Origin: Sporobolomyces roseus
Lineage: Eukaryota; Basidiomycota; Microbotryomycetes; Sporidiobolales; Sporidiobolaceae
Length of the DNA: 64,000 nucleotides
Assembly (NCBI GenBank): GCA_016617785.1
Contig: JADILM010000006.1
Coordinates: 310,001-374,000, forward strand
Direction: 5' to 3'
The notes below the pieces were generated by a model. It was not told the DNA's origin. It made no database searches and saw only the letters and a program-made list of their open reading frames with translations. Shown here one piece after another: positions 11,356 to 23,285 of this stretch; the stretch's first letter is position 1; each line of letters begins with the position of its first letter. The position numbers and the translations under genes were made by a program.

Positions 11356-14300
11356 TTACTGAGTCACCTCCTCGACTCGTTCCTTCCCATCCTCAGCATC
11401 CCTCTTATCCTTTTCTCCTTCACTATCTTTTTTCTCCTTTTTCTTCTCCGCTTCCTTCTTGTCAGCCTGACCAGCTCCAGCGGTACCATGCGACTGCTCC
11501 TCCTCTTCATCGACCGCACCCGACTTGAATCGATAAATCCCCATATCGTTCTCAGTCTTTTGATGAACAATCGTGAGGCGCGAGAGTTCTTGCATAAAGT
11601 TCTCCATGGCGGCGTTCTTGTTCGAGCGCTTCTTGCGTCCGAGGTTGGCGAGGAATGGAATGCGGTTCAGGACGAAGAAGACGAAAGCGATGACGACGGT
11701 TACTCCGACTGAGTAAGCCCAAATCTTGCAGAGCGTGACGATGTCGACCCAGCCTCCATGTCTAGGCGCTGAACCAGAAATCCATCCGAGTGCCGCGAAA
11801 ACTGGAAAAGGGAAAACAAGAGAGTCAATCAGTTCTTGCGCTTCCGGAAGAAATCAGAGACCGTTCAGGCCTACCTGTAGCGAGGATATCAACACCGAAT
11901 ACAGCTCCGAGAAGCTGCCAGGAAGGAAGAGTGACTTTGCCGGAATCCTGTAGAAAGCAAGAATGGGTCAGTGCGCGAACTTGATCTTTCGGTTGAACGA
12001 GGGCGTACAGGTGCGGTATCGACTGTGAGGTAGAAGAGTTCAATCAGTTCACGATTGATAGGTGAGAGCGAGAGTGAAGTCGACTTACTTCGAGTGACGA
12101 GGATGAGCCAACTTTCCGTAAGCGCTACTTCGAGGAACAGGATTTCTTGAATCGACCCATAGTTTTGGATGATACCTCCCTTGCCGTCATGCGAGATGAA
12201 GAGGACACCACGCATGATCCAGGTTCCGACGGCAAGAAGCACTCCGAGGATAGTTGAAACGATCCAGATCTTGGGAAGTTGCCATTCGACGGGTTTGCGA
12301 CTTGATTGAGCGTTATCTGAACGAGTCGGAGAGGGTTCAGCCTAGCACAGGCGAAGATGAAGCGAGTTACTCACCGTAAGCGATCGCAATTGTAGCGACA
12401 TCGGCGAAAATAGCGAGGAAAACGATCAAATCGACTCGAATAGTTTCGCTGTGTGAATCGTAAGGGTCAGTCTCGGACGAGCTGCTACTTGCTGGACAAC
12501 AGTGAAGTGAGAACTCACTTGAGGATCAGCATAGAGAGTACGAGGTATATCTCCAAGTGAAGACACAAAGCGATACGGTAGATGATGTAAGACCGCATTC
12601 GATGGAAGATCTCGCGACTGACTTTGATGGCGGTGATGATTGTCGAGAGTCCTTCATCGAGGAAAACGATGTCTGCGGCACTTCGAGCGGCATCGGAAGC
12701 GTCTGCGACAGCTATCCCGCAATCGGCTTTCTTGAGGGCGGCAGCGTCGTTGACACCGTCTAGGAATGAACGATGTCAGAAGGAGCGGGGAGCTACGAGA
12801 AGTCAATGAGAACTCACCTCCAGTCATTCCAACCAAGTGACCTCGCTGTTTGAGCATTTCGACGACTTGATATTTGTGTTCTGGGAAAACCTCGCCAAAT
12901 CCATCTGCAGCCTCGAGGAAATCTGTGATCTCTGCTCCACTCATTCCTCCTCCGAGAAGACGTTCTGAATCGTACACCTTGTCTCCCAGCGCGAGTTGAC
13001 GGCAGGTTTCCTTCGCGATTGCGACGGCGTCACCAGTGAGCATTTTGATCGAGATACCAAGTTCTTGAGCTTCGCGGACAGTAGCAGGAGTATCGTGGCG
13101 AGGGGGATCTGCGGAAGGTATCGATCTCAGCGATAATGAGCGATTAACCTCGAAAGCATCATTCGACTAACCGGACATAGAGATTAAACCGAGCAACTCC
13201 CAATCTTTCCCTTCCTCCTTGATAGCGACACCGAGCGAACGGAATCCTCGACTGGCGAAAGCTTGAGTCTTCGCTCGGTAGTCAGCGGCGACTTGCTTGT
13301 CGAACTGGTGAAGGCGAAGGATCGCGTTTGGAGCACCTTTCGCACAACTGTATCGTTTCCCTTCTCCATCCTCGACCTCGGCCGTGATACGCTTCGATAC
13401 CGGATCGAAAGGAGTGAACTTGTGAGTCTTCCAACCCCGCTTGAGAATCTCTTGCGCTTTGGGATAATCCCTGAGAGAAGTGATCGTAACCTTGTCGATT
13501 GGGTCGAGAGACTTGATATTGTGCGAAGAACTGAGGACAGCGACAGCCATGAACCAGTTGACGTCGACACCCTCTGTCACGAACGGATCGTTGAGCGAGA
13601 GTTTGTTTGCCGTGAGAGTTCCAGTCTTGTCGGAGCAGAGAATGTCGACACCCGCAAGAGATTCGATAGCGGTGAGTTTTTGAACGATCGCTTTCTTCTT
13701 GGCGAGGTAGGCGGCACCAACAGCCATCGTCGTCGTCGTCACGCATGGTAAACCTGTTCTCGTTCGAGCGAGAATCGTCAGATTCGTTCAAGGAGAATCG
13801 TCAGATTCGTTCGAATTGATTGATCTAAGAGTTGGCGACACCAAAACTGACCGACAGGAACTCCGATAACGAGAATGATAAGGGCGTAGACAAGGAGATT
13901 CTGCGAGAAAGAAGGTAACGAGTGCGAGATCAGTTTACGAATGCGAGAACAAAACATCGACCTCGACTCACGTTTTGATCGGGTGAGGCGATTCCAGTAC
14001 CTCTGAAGAAGCCACCGATGATTTCGATAAGAATGAAGAGAATGACGAGTACGAGGAGCGATGTTCCGATCCCGTTGAGAACTTGTTTGAAATGTCCTTC
14101 GTCGTTCGAACCCATAACGAGAGTCGCCGTTTTTCCTACAAAGGATTGGCGAGCACTTGCGGTTACGATACCGACAAACTTTCCTCGCTTGACTCCACAA
14201 GTGTAGTAGGCGGTGTCGTTGAGGAATTTGTCGACAGGTAGTGATTCTCCAGTAATAGCCCTAAAGTCCCGCGAAAGAGTGTTAGCGTCGATGTGAAAGG

Positions 14301-15427
14301 ATCCTGACCAAACGAGTCACTCACGATTGATCGACAGCACCGACGCTAGAGCCTTTGAGATCCTTCGTCTTCTTTCCCTCTTCACTATCTTGCTCATCGT
14401 CGTCGTCCTCCCCTTTCTTCGATTTCTTGAGTTTGGCGATTTCGTCCAATCTCTTGTAGACATCCGGATTGTCCCTCTCGTCGTAAGAAGAGATGATTCG
14501 ACAGTCGGCAGGGATAGTAGTAGCTTCTTCAATGATGACAATGTCTCCTATAACGACCTCTCGAGCTTCGATTTCGACTTCCTGACCATTTCGAATGACG
14601 GTGGCTTTGAGCGCGATACCAGCTTTGAGTTGAGCGACAATGTCTCCAGCTTGTTTTTCTTGATACCAGCCGACGAAAGCGTTGAGGAATAGGATACCGA
14701 TCTGTTTTCGACGAATACGAGTGAGTAAGGATTCGAACGAATAGATAGAAGATCACGCACAATGACACCGAAATCGATCCAGTCACGTAGACCGGCGGAT
14801 AAGATGACAGCCACCTCCATTGCCCAGAGGATAGGCCCGTTGAAGAACGAGAGGAACTTGAGAATTTGGTTTTCGCGAGGACTGCTCGGGTGAGTTTCAG
14901 TGAAAGATCTTCGAGACACGGCAGGGTGTTGTCGCTCACCTTTCGAGTTCGTTATATCCGAATTGAGATCGACGCTTCTGGACTTCGTCGTCTCCTAAAC
15001 CTTTTGAGTGGTCGGTTTGAAGCCACTCAGGAGGGACCTGTTTATCGTAATTCGTCAGTGAGCTGCGTCGAGCACATAATGAGAATGAGATTCGTTGACT
15101 GACTTTGCGATCCTGTGAACCCGAGACCTTGACCTTTTTCCAGGGAGCGTACCAAAGTCTCTTCTCCTTTTCCTCCTCGTCCTCCTCTTCGTCTCCTCCT
15201 CGCTTCGATCGTTCAGCTTCGTAGGCGACGTATTGTAGTAGCTGTTCGTATTCGTCTCCTTTGTAAGAGGGTCCTATGAAGTGGAGAACGACAAGATCAT
15301 AGAGTCAGATTGCGTTTCAGTCGCGATGACAGAGGGCATAGGAAGACTTACCTTTCTCTTGTTCCGTCATAGTCTCGTTCGACTCTACGTCTGCATCTTT
15401 GTGTCCTTTCCGGTGTCGAATCCCCAT
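11356..15427 (-). CDS. PMA1: plasma-membrane H+-ATPase (P-type IIIA)
   Basis: This enzyme pumps protons out of the cell using ATP and sets the membrane potential used by secondary transporters. The gene has about a dozen short introns; exon 1 is 15352-15427. The N-terminus is acidic and charged and reaches RLWYAPWKK, as in basidiomycete pumps. Family motifs appear in order: [21 protein letters not shown] (first helices), AITGES (about 14.24 kb), [17 protein letters not shown], the phosphorylation motif [15 protein letters not shown] (about 13.6 kb), [30 protein letters not shown], and the hinge [22 protein letters not shown], split by an intron after GMTGG. The last helix is followed by a long charged tail (Lys/Glu-rich, ending EEVTQ), the region that is autoinhibitory in known pumps. 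The length, about 1,050 aa, fits. The ATG at 15427 gives the best frame through the first splice, but an alternative start cannot be excluded. Confidence 0.95.
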
Positions 15428-16207
15428 CTTCGGTTACTGCTTCGAGAAGATTGAAAGTCGAGGTCTGTCGGTTCGCTGTTTCGCTAGAACTGGAAGCTGA
15501 GCGTCGAATCCGTCGAATGAGGGTCGTCGAAGGAGGAAAGAGTAGTCGAATAGAGCGAGTACAGAGCGAGAATTGACCTCGGTAGGAAGAAACGAGTCTG
15601 ACGAAGTCGAGTCCGACTCGGCGAAATATCACAAATAAGGGTTACAAAATTGGAAACAGCAGCAGCGTGCCGGTGCGGGGTCAATCTCAACGGAAATAGC
15701 CCTTCCTTCCTACTGTATCGGTCCGTCGTGAAACCTGCGAAAGGAAAGCGAAATTGGGAATTCAAGTTGACGTCGTTCTTCCTGCCCCTCCCTCCTCAAC
15801 TTACTGCTGCCTCGGGAACGGCATCGGCTCGAGGGAATCGGCACGGAAAAGGTGGTCGCATGGTATTCGAGAGCAGTCGTTTCTCGAAGTGGAACAACGT
15901 GGCTTTTAACCGAAGACGCAGGCCAGTCAGACCTTTCCGGTGATGCCAGCAGCGTTCTCGGACTCACGAGCAGTCTGTGAGGTTGATGGAATCCGATCCG
16001 AGGTCGAGGCAGAGAAAGGGAAAAAAAATCTCGAGGGGAAAAAGAATGTCGTTTTTCAACTCCGCGGAGAATGCAAACTCGTCGCCGGTCTTTTGCAGTC
16101 TCGATAACGAAATGTAGTAGACTAGCATTGTGCAAGAAAGGAGAATCGACCTTTGCCAAAGTCGAGTTTTCGAAAACCTTTCTCTCTCTTCCTCTCCCAC
16201 TTCAACA
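15428..16207. promoter_or_regulatory. divergent promoter region, PMA1 and NUR1-like gene
   Basis: This 780-bp gap separates two divergent start codons. It is the upstream region of the strongly expressed H+-ATPase gene, so a large promoter is expected. The NUR1 side has a CT-rich run just before its ATG. A purine run (AAAAAAAATC and GGGGAAAAAG) lies near 16020-16050. I see no coding frame that holds up. Confidence 0.5.
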
Positions 16208-17704
16208 ATGCACACTCCCTTGAGATCCCGCCCCTCCTCGAGCGCACTCTCTAGTACACCATCCAGCTCTACCAACACTCCTACGCGATCCCACAGCGCC
16301 TTTGAATCAAAGAGAAGTTTAGGGAATCAATCAACGCAACAACAACTCGGTCGAGTACCTGGTACACCTTTAGGGAGAGTACTAGCTGCAGAAGGGCTAG
16401 CAGTGAGGAGTCCTCGAAGGATCAGGCAAAAGTCGTTACCTGACAAGTGAGTCTCTTCCTTCATCTTTTGTTGAACGATACACTGACTCTCTCTCTCTTG
16501 AGGATAGAGCGAAAGACTATCTATCGAATCGACTGTTATCTCTTGAAACCTCAATCCAGTTATTCTCGTTCGACGCAGCCGGTTACCCACTCGCAATAAC
16601 TCTAAACATCCTTCATTTCCTCCTCCGCCTACCCCATTTCTATTCGGCTCTACCACCTCTCTCTTCTCTCATCTCAACATCGACTACTCGGTACGCGAGA
16701 CAAGCCCAATTGGATGCGGATGCGAGGTTAGCTGCTTTACAAGGGAGAGGGGAGGGAGGTATTGGTTGGTGGGGTTGGACTTTGAGTCTGGTGCTCGTAG
16801 GAAGCAGTCTCGCGAATACTGCGTACCTTGCGAGTAGAAGGAGAAAGTATCAACTCATGTTGAGAAAGGTGAGTTTGACAGAAATCAACGAATTCCAACG
16901 AAACTTGCTGAATTCGTTGTTGCCTTTCCTCACAGGATCCTTTATCTTCACCGAATGCAAAATCAGCCACTCTACGATTCGCACCTCAAGCACCACCGAA
17001 GAAGACGTTGTTCGCAAAACTCAAGAATTTTGTTTGGCCAGCTCCAATCGAAGAACCTCATTCGTACCCAATTCAAGAACTCCACGTTTGGACTCCAGAA
17101 TACGTCCTATGGTCTCTTAGGCTATTCACGTGAGCTCCGATTCTTCTCGTATCGTGTCTGAAGCGATGCTGAGTTTTCGACGGATTTTTCCGATTTCGAA
17201 AACAGAGGTTACCCTCCTCCCGTTGCTATCATGTATCATTTCCTCTCTCCCTCGACGTTCATCCCATTCCTTTTCGTCGGTTCATCCCTAATCTTCCTCG
17301 TACGTACTCCATTCCCATCCCTCCCTCTCCATTCTCATCTCCTAACCTCTCTTTCTTTCCCTCTCTAGATTTTCTCTCTCGTTCATCTTTACACGACCCT
17401 CCTGAAAGATCGACAAATCCTCTCATGTGAAACGATGCACGAGTACAATTCAACTTTTGTTTACCCTCGTGTCTTTGTTCAGAAACGAGATGTTGGAACT
17501 TCGACTGAGGAGCTCGAATTTCAAGACTGGAGGACTCAACATTACGCAATAGGTCAAGCTGAAGATGATGGTGAGGGGAATGCGAGGAGAGTCAGGAGGG
17601 GTCCCAGGGAAAGTGTTGCGGTCATGCAAGGGATTGAGGGAGGGGAGAGTGTTGGTAGTCCGGCTAGGAGAAGGAGGAGACATACAGAGATGCCTTTGAA
17701 CTGA
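16208..17704 (+). CDS. NUR1: Nur1/Mug154-family nuclear rim protein
   Basis: Nur1 is an inner nuclear-membrane protein that in yeast works with Lem2 in anchoring rDNA and silent chromatin at the nuclear edge. The spliced product has a disordered Ser/Thr-rich N-terminus (about 80 aa), then hydrophobic segments (YPLAITLNILHFLLRLP; WWGWTLSLVLVGSSLANTAYLA; and PFLFVGSSLIFLIFSLVHLY). The conserved family segment YPIQELHVWTPEYVLWSLRLF is followed by the diagnostic HEYNSTFVYPRVFVQKRDVGTST. A basic tail (RRRRRHTEM) ends the protein. Introns are visible after SLPD, after LMLRK, after RLFT and inside the last membrane segment. The ATG at 16208 is preferred to an upstream in-frame one because the extra residues look like leader. 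The family assignment is good; the function is inferred from yeast. Confidence 0.85.
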
Positions 17705-17858
17705 GCCTGTGAACGTAATACACGTCGTGTTGTTGAGGAAGACGCGGTTTACACGTTCGAAAAGAATCTTGCGAAAGTCGAGAGTTCTTAGAAAAACAAA
17801 CTTTGCTTCTCATTCTTTCTTCTCGACTCTTCACGCTTCGAATAAACACTTAGTCGAT

Positions 17859-19005
17859 ATGTCTGATGATCCAGCGCGTACCTTGTAAGCTCTCACTATT
17901 CCTCTCCTCTCTCACACTCTGCCTAACTACTTTTGGATCTCCTCCCCCCTCAAGTTTCCCCGATTCTTCAGAGATTCCCTCACTCTACACGGTCCTAGGA
18001 GTGTCCCCGACCTGTACTCAAGATGACTTGAAGCGTTCCTACCGTCGACTCTCTCTCCTCTTCCATCCCGATAAAGCCTCTTCCTCCTCTCTCACTCCCG
18101 AACAAGCGACTCTCAAATTCCAGCAGATTGGATTCTCGTATTCTATTCTCAAAGATGAAATCAAGAGGGAAAAGTATGATCGAACTGGAAGTACTATGGA
18201 AGCGAGTGATGGAGGAGCAAAGACGGAGCAAGAGTGGAGGGATTATTTCAAGGATTTATGGCAAGGAGAAGTCACTGGAGAGTCGATTGAACAATTCAGG
18301 AAAACTTATCAAGGTAATGCCCCCTTCTTTCACTATATTTCAAGGGGAGAGAACAAAGGAATTGATGTTTGGAGTGAGATTGTAGGTTCAGAGGAAGAGA
18401 AGAAAGATTTGTTTGATGCTTACAACGCATCAAAGGGAGATCTCGAAGTCATCTTGACGTCGATCATGTGTTCGACTCACGAAGACGAGGAACGATTCAT
18501 CGAATTGATCAATTCTGGAATTTCATCGAAAGAGTTGAAAGCTACGACGAAATGGAAGAAACAGAGTAAAGATACGGGTGCTAAAGAGGATAGGAGGAAG
18601 AAAGCAAACAAGGAAGCGAAGGAGGCTGAAGAGTATGCGAAAGAGTTGGGAATTCATGAGAAACTGTTTGGAGGAGGAGGGGAGAAAGGAGGGAGTGGTG
18701 CGAAGAAAGGGAAAGGGAAAGCAAAGGGAGGCGATGACGATGATGAAGCTGCGTTAAAGGCGTTGATTCAAGGGAATAGAGACAAGAGGATGAATTCGTT
18801 GATGGATTCACTCGAAGCGAAATATGGAGAATCAAAGAAACGAGGAGGGGGAGGAGGAGGAGAGAATGGAGGAGCGGGGAGTAAGAAGCAGAGGAAACAG
18901 AAGGAGGAAGAACCATCAGAAGAAGAGTTTGCGAGGATTCAAGCAGAATTGGATGCGAAAAGAGCGAAATCGTCAACTGGAGGGAAAGGTCGGAAATCGA
19001 AGTAA
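17859..19005 (+). CDS. J-domain protein, DNAJC9-like
   Basis: The start is in a 26-nt first exon (17859-17884, MSDDPART), spliced from 17885 to 17954 onto FFPDSSEIPSLYTVLGV. This gives the usual DPxxxFFP lead of fungal DNAJC9-type proteins. The J domain follows: LYTVLGVSPTCTQDDLKRSYR, with the HPD motif in LLFHPDKASSS. A second intron, 18314-18385 (GTAATG to TTGTAG), is 72 nt and leaves the frame open if not removed. Splicing it joins KTYQ to GSEEEKKDLFDAYNASKGD, which matches the conserved post-J region (Y-G-S-EE, then KGDLEVILTSIM). DNAJC9 is a histone H3-H4 co-chaperone in animals. The C-terminal third is Lys/Glu/Gly-rich, with runs of Gly and a basic end, likely nuclear. Confidence 0.85.
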
Positions 19006-19328
19006 TCGCTAGTACTCGCCCTCGCTGTTTTACCTTTGTTGTACTCTCTTCCCTTCTCTCTGTTTGCCTCCCTCTACTTGTTGCTGTCTCATCGTGAAAG
19101 CTGAAAAGTAACGACACTCTTTTTGCAAAATACTGATACGCTACCGGTTCCCCTCTTTCTATGTATAAACCGAACACCACTTGAGCCTAGAGGATAGCTC
19201 CGAGTCTGTTTTCACAATAAGCGAGGAAAGGGAAAGAGAGCCATCTGAATCAGTCGAGCTGTTCTGAATCTAATTCGTCACTCACCTGTTCGCACCATCC
19301 CCCTCCCTCTTCCTCCCCTCGTACATAT
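19006..19328. other. convergent intergenic region
   Basis: The J-protein and AHA1 genes converge here. The stretch holds only the two 3' regions, with pyrimidine-rich runs. Nothing else is seen. Confidence 0.45.
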
Positions 19329-20971
19329 CTACTTCTTCCCACCAGGTCCACTAGGACCATAGTAAAAAGCAGCGCCCATTCCAAAGATCAATCCAGCCGA
19401 AGCGATGAATGTCCCAACATTCGCGAAAGTCCACCGGTTCAATCGAGGACTGATTGGTTCAACTTTCTCTTTTCGACGTTGTGATGAGCGCTGTTTAGAC
19501 GACGAGGTGGTGGAAGAAGGTTCGAGAGGAGGTGGAGGAAGGACAGAGGAAACGGTAGGGAGCTTGGAAGTGTTCGAGTGGGAAGTAGTGAGGGAAGAAA
19601 GGCCTAACCCGATCGCTTGTAGTCCTCGAATGTAGAAGGTTTGAAGGTTTTGTTCCTGTAAATAGAGTCGAACATGATGAGTCGAGTAGTGGGGGAGGTG
19701 GAGGAAACGTTGATGACTCACAGTCTCGTCTTCTTTGCCGATTGGCACACCAGAAAGCTTGAGGTTGAGAGTAGTCGAGTTGGATCCCTGATCGAGAGTC
19801 GTTTCGAGAGTACCATAGTGATCTGCAAACAAGATATTCCGGATCAGATCTCGCGCGAAACTCGATAGTGCGAGAGGAGAGTCAACTCACCTTCAGGCCA
19901 TGTTGGAGCTCGCCATGAGGTAACAATCTTCTTGCGTGCCTCTACAGTCTGAACTTTCCCTTTGATGTTTCCACCGAAAAGTTCCATATCTGCCCCAACT
20001 TGAGGAGCCATCTTTGCTGGGTTGCGAGTCCACATCGGTAGCTTGTCAGCGTTCGTGAGGAAATCCCACAAGGTAGCGGCATCGGCCTGGAACTCGCCAG
20101 TGGCACGAACGATAGCGGTACTGATCGAGGAAGAAGAGGGTTTCGAAGAAGATTTGGCGGAAGAAGAAGAAGTAGTTTTCGGTGCGGAAGAAGAAGCGGG
20201 AGTGGAAGAGGAAGAAGGAGTGTTTGCGCCAGAGTTCTCGGCGGATGATGCAGCTTCAGCATCGGCGATAAGGTCTTTGCCGTGAGTTGCAATCATGTCT
20301 TTCGGGAATTGTTGGAATTTGGGTCGAAGTTTGTCGGCAAGCGCTCGTTTCGCCGTGAGGTAGAAAGCATCGGCTTCCTTCCCACTTCCAGAGACGGATG
20401 CCTCGAATCGGTAATCGTCCTCGTCCATGTCGTGGGCGACTTCGAGAGCGATCAAAGTACCGGTGATCTCCTCTCCTTCCGATGGGGTAGCTATTTAAGG
20501 CGTGCTTCGATGAGTCATCGTCATGAGTAGCTGACAGAGAAGTTTCCAACTCACCGGTCCACTTCATCGAGACCTGATCAGACAGGACGAAACAAAAGAT
20601 GAGAATCAGCATTCCCTCTTTCTTTCTCGGCCTCTTCTGATATGCACTCACCTTTTGATCATACACGGTGATGAGTTTCGACTTCCTCATACCGAGTTCA
20701 CAGTCTCCCTCTACGTCTGTAACTTCTACAATTGAAACTCCATTCGCTTCAGTTCCAACCAAGTTCTCAGTGAACCATTGCTTCGCCCATGGCTCTACTC
20801 CCTTTGTGCGCCAGTCTATATTGCGTAACCATGAGGTTCAGCGTTGTGGGAGGAGCGAGAGAATTGGAATAATGATGAGAAATTGGAAACAACGTCAGTG
20901 GAGAGCGAGAGAACAAGAAAGCAGACATGAGACGTACGCCAGTGCTTGATACCGTGAGAAAGGTTGGACAT
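19329..20971 (-). CDS. AHA1: Aha1 (activator of Hsp90 ATPase) with C-terminal membrane segment
   Basis: Aha1 binds Hsp90 and speeds its ATPase cycle. Exon 1 (MSNLSHGIKHW) is spliced so as to give the family's N-terminal HWHW-type motif, followed by VEPWAKQWFTENL and the Aha1_N domain (VEGDCELGMRKSKLITVYDQKVSMKW; EVAHDMDEDDYRFE). A Ser/Ala-rich linker follows. Then comes the AHSA1/START-like domain (ATGEFQADAATLWDFLTNADKL; FGGNIKGKVQTV; IVTSWRAPTWPE), which ends at the usual FYIRGLQAIGLG. The usual family protein stops about here; this one has about 75 more residues, Ser/Pro-rich and basic, then a hydrophobic run (FANVGTFIASAGLIFGMGAA) followed by FYYGPSGPGGKK. That is the layout of a tail-anchored protein. 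The core assignment is firm. Confidence 0.92.
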
Positions 20972-21256
20972 TGCTATAGCTGTGTTTGAAGCGGAGTGAT
21001 GGCAGAGAAGAGAGTTTCCACAGGATTCGATGAATCACTGTCGAGATTTTCGAAAATACCGCACCTATCCTGAGGGCCAACGTCCTTACGATTACGATCC
21101 AACCAAGTGTCCGAAAGCTCAGGTAAAAATCGAGACGAGCAGCTCGAAATTTCGTAATAAAAACGAATTTCGCACGAGTTTCCCATCCTCGCAAACGTCT
21201 CTCGAGGTGAACACGTAAACCTTACATTCCCTGATCTTCTCTCGAGCCAGAAGATT

Positions 21257-23285
21257 CTATACATCTACAGCCGGTCGTTTCTCCTTCTCTTCCTCTTTCT
21301 TCTCTTCGCTGAACCCAAACGCTTCGTCTTTCTCCCTCGTCAGCGGAACATTTTGAATCGAAAGCGACAACAGTAGCGCGACACCAGCGATACCAGTCGT
21401 AACGATCCAGATAGTCCTGATCGAATCGGCGAAGGCACTCCTGACTTGCGAGCGTAGAGGATCAGGTAGGTTTTTGATGACTGGAATCGCAGCGAACGCG
21501 ATTTCACCTCCTCCAAACTTTGCAGCGAAGGCAGAGGGCAAGGTTTTGGCGAGTCTGTTCTGAAGAATGGTTGATCCGATGGAGATACCGACGACTTGAC
21601 CGGCAGCTCGAACGAGAGCATAGAAGGCACTTCCTTGTGGTTGTTGCGAGGGTTTGAGTGGTGCTAGGACACTGAAATTGGTCGAGGAGTAGAGGATTCC
21701 CGCTCCGAATCCAACGATGACAGGGCTGCGAAACACGACAGCACTCAGTACAACGTCACAGCAGTCTATAGGAGAATGATTTCGACTCACAACCCAATCC
21801 ATGCGCCTTTGCTCGAATCCGCTCTCAACAGAGTCATCAATCCTAGACCAATTATCATCAACGCCCACCCTCCGACGATTTGCAACTTGTAATGACCCGT
21901 CTTGTTGACGACAAGTCCGCTGATGATGGCGAGAGGTGCAATCGTACTGTGCGAACAAAAGTTGGTCAGTAGAGGACGAACCGAAAGCAGAAGCTCGAAC
22001 GAACAAAGAGAGATTGAAAGTGTGTACTCCACTTTGTACTGCTGAATCGCCGACGACCGACTGTAGATAGATCGGATAGTAGTACAAGATGGCCAGTACG
22101 GTGATCGAGTGAAGGAAGCAGAGGATATTCCCGACTATTGAGTTCCAGTGAGCGAGAACGAAGTATGGAAGAGTCGGATGCGAAGTGAACCGTTCGAGGT
22201 AAACAAAGAGGACGATTCCGGCGAGTCCGAGGATGAGGGGAGATAGCACGTGGTAGGAAGACCATTCGTAAGCGACTCCTCCCCAGGTCAAACCGAGAAT
22301 TGCTGAAGTTGCCGAAGCGATGAAGAGGAGGTTGAACCAATCCATTCGAGCGAGTTTCTCCCGAGAGGTGAGTTGAGGCGATTTGAGCTTGAGGCAGAAG
22401 ATGACGAGTAAGAGAGCGATACCGCAGATTGGCAAGTTCACTAGAACAAGCTTCATTCGTCAGCTCTCATGTGCGACTCTTCGAATGACCACGTCCGAAC
22501 TCACTATAGAAGAGCCATCTCCATTGACCAGCAGAGCTCAAAGCTCCTCCGACTGGAGGTCCAATCGCAGAGGCTAGCGCCCAAACTGCAGCGAGCAATC
22601 CGAAGTAGGGTCCTCGTTCGGCGATAGGGATGAGGTCAACCACGATTATGTTACACTGCGAACGCGACTCCGAGTCAGCAGAACGAAACGGAGAAAGCGA
22701 TCGACGAAATAACGATTCCCCCGAAAATCTGTCAGAACTTACGAGAGTTTGAATAGCTCCACCACCTAGTCCTTGCACCGTTCGTCCAGCAATCAACATT
22801 GGCACATTTTGTGCTGCTCCTGTCAGAGCTGAGCCGAGCGAGAATACGAGGATTGCGACGATGAGCGTTGGTTTCCTTCCAAAGATTCCAGCGAGACCAG
22901 CACCTGCACAATCGACAGAATTAGCTCACGAGCCGAGGTGAGAGAGTAGAAAGATCTACATACTCCATGGAATGATTGCGGTTGAAGAGAGGGTATAGGA
23001 CGATGCGACCCAAGAGTAGAGAGAAGTTTCGAAATCCCTTGCGATTTCGGGTAAAGCAGTAGAGATCGACGTCATGTCGAGGGCGGAGAGGAATACTGAG
23101 CAACATATTGATACGAAGACGAGGCAGAATCGAATTCCTTTGGATCCCTTTCGTGGTGACTTGTTGAAAGAGGGTTCGGCGGATTTGAAGGTTGCATCTG
23201 AACTTGAGCTGCAAACGGTGGTGGTAGAGCTCGCAGCTGAGCTGATCGGTAGCGCTGTCGTCGGTGTCGAGGCGGTTGCAGTCAT
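21257..23285 (-). CDS. MFS transporter, DHA2 (14-helix drug:H+ antiporter) type
   Basis: The product is a major facilitator with a Ser/Thr-rich cytosolic N-terminus (about 50 aa). Helix 1 carries LSALDMTSISTALPEIARDF, as in the DHA2 group (ALD-T-v-ALP). Then follow SSYTLSSTAIIPWS, the GRKPTL loop motif (AGIFGRKPTLIVAIL), and motif C-like AIGPPVGGALSSAGQWRWLF, with PIAERGPYFG before it. The C-terminal half has GAGILYSSTNFSVLAPLKP and QGSAFYALVRAAGQVVGISIG. The tail is acidic and Lys-rich. At least five introns are visible. Such proteins export drugs, toxins or siderophores, or import small molecules, driven by the proton gradient that the H+-ATPase in this window maintains. The substrate cannot be told from sequence. 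Confidence 0.88.

Noticed and set aside
21146..21153. GAAATTTC as a heat-shock element upstream of AHA1
   Set aside because: Only two GAA/TTC modules are present; a functional element needs three, and none follows in phase.
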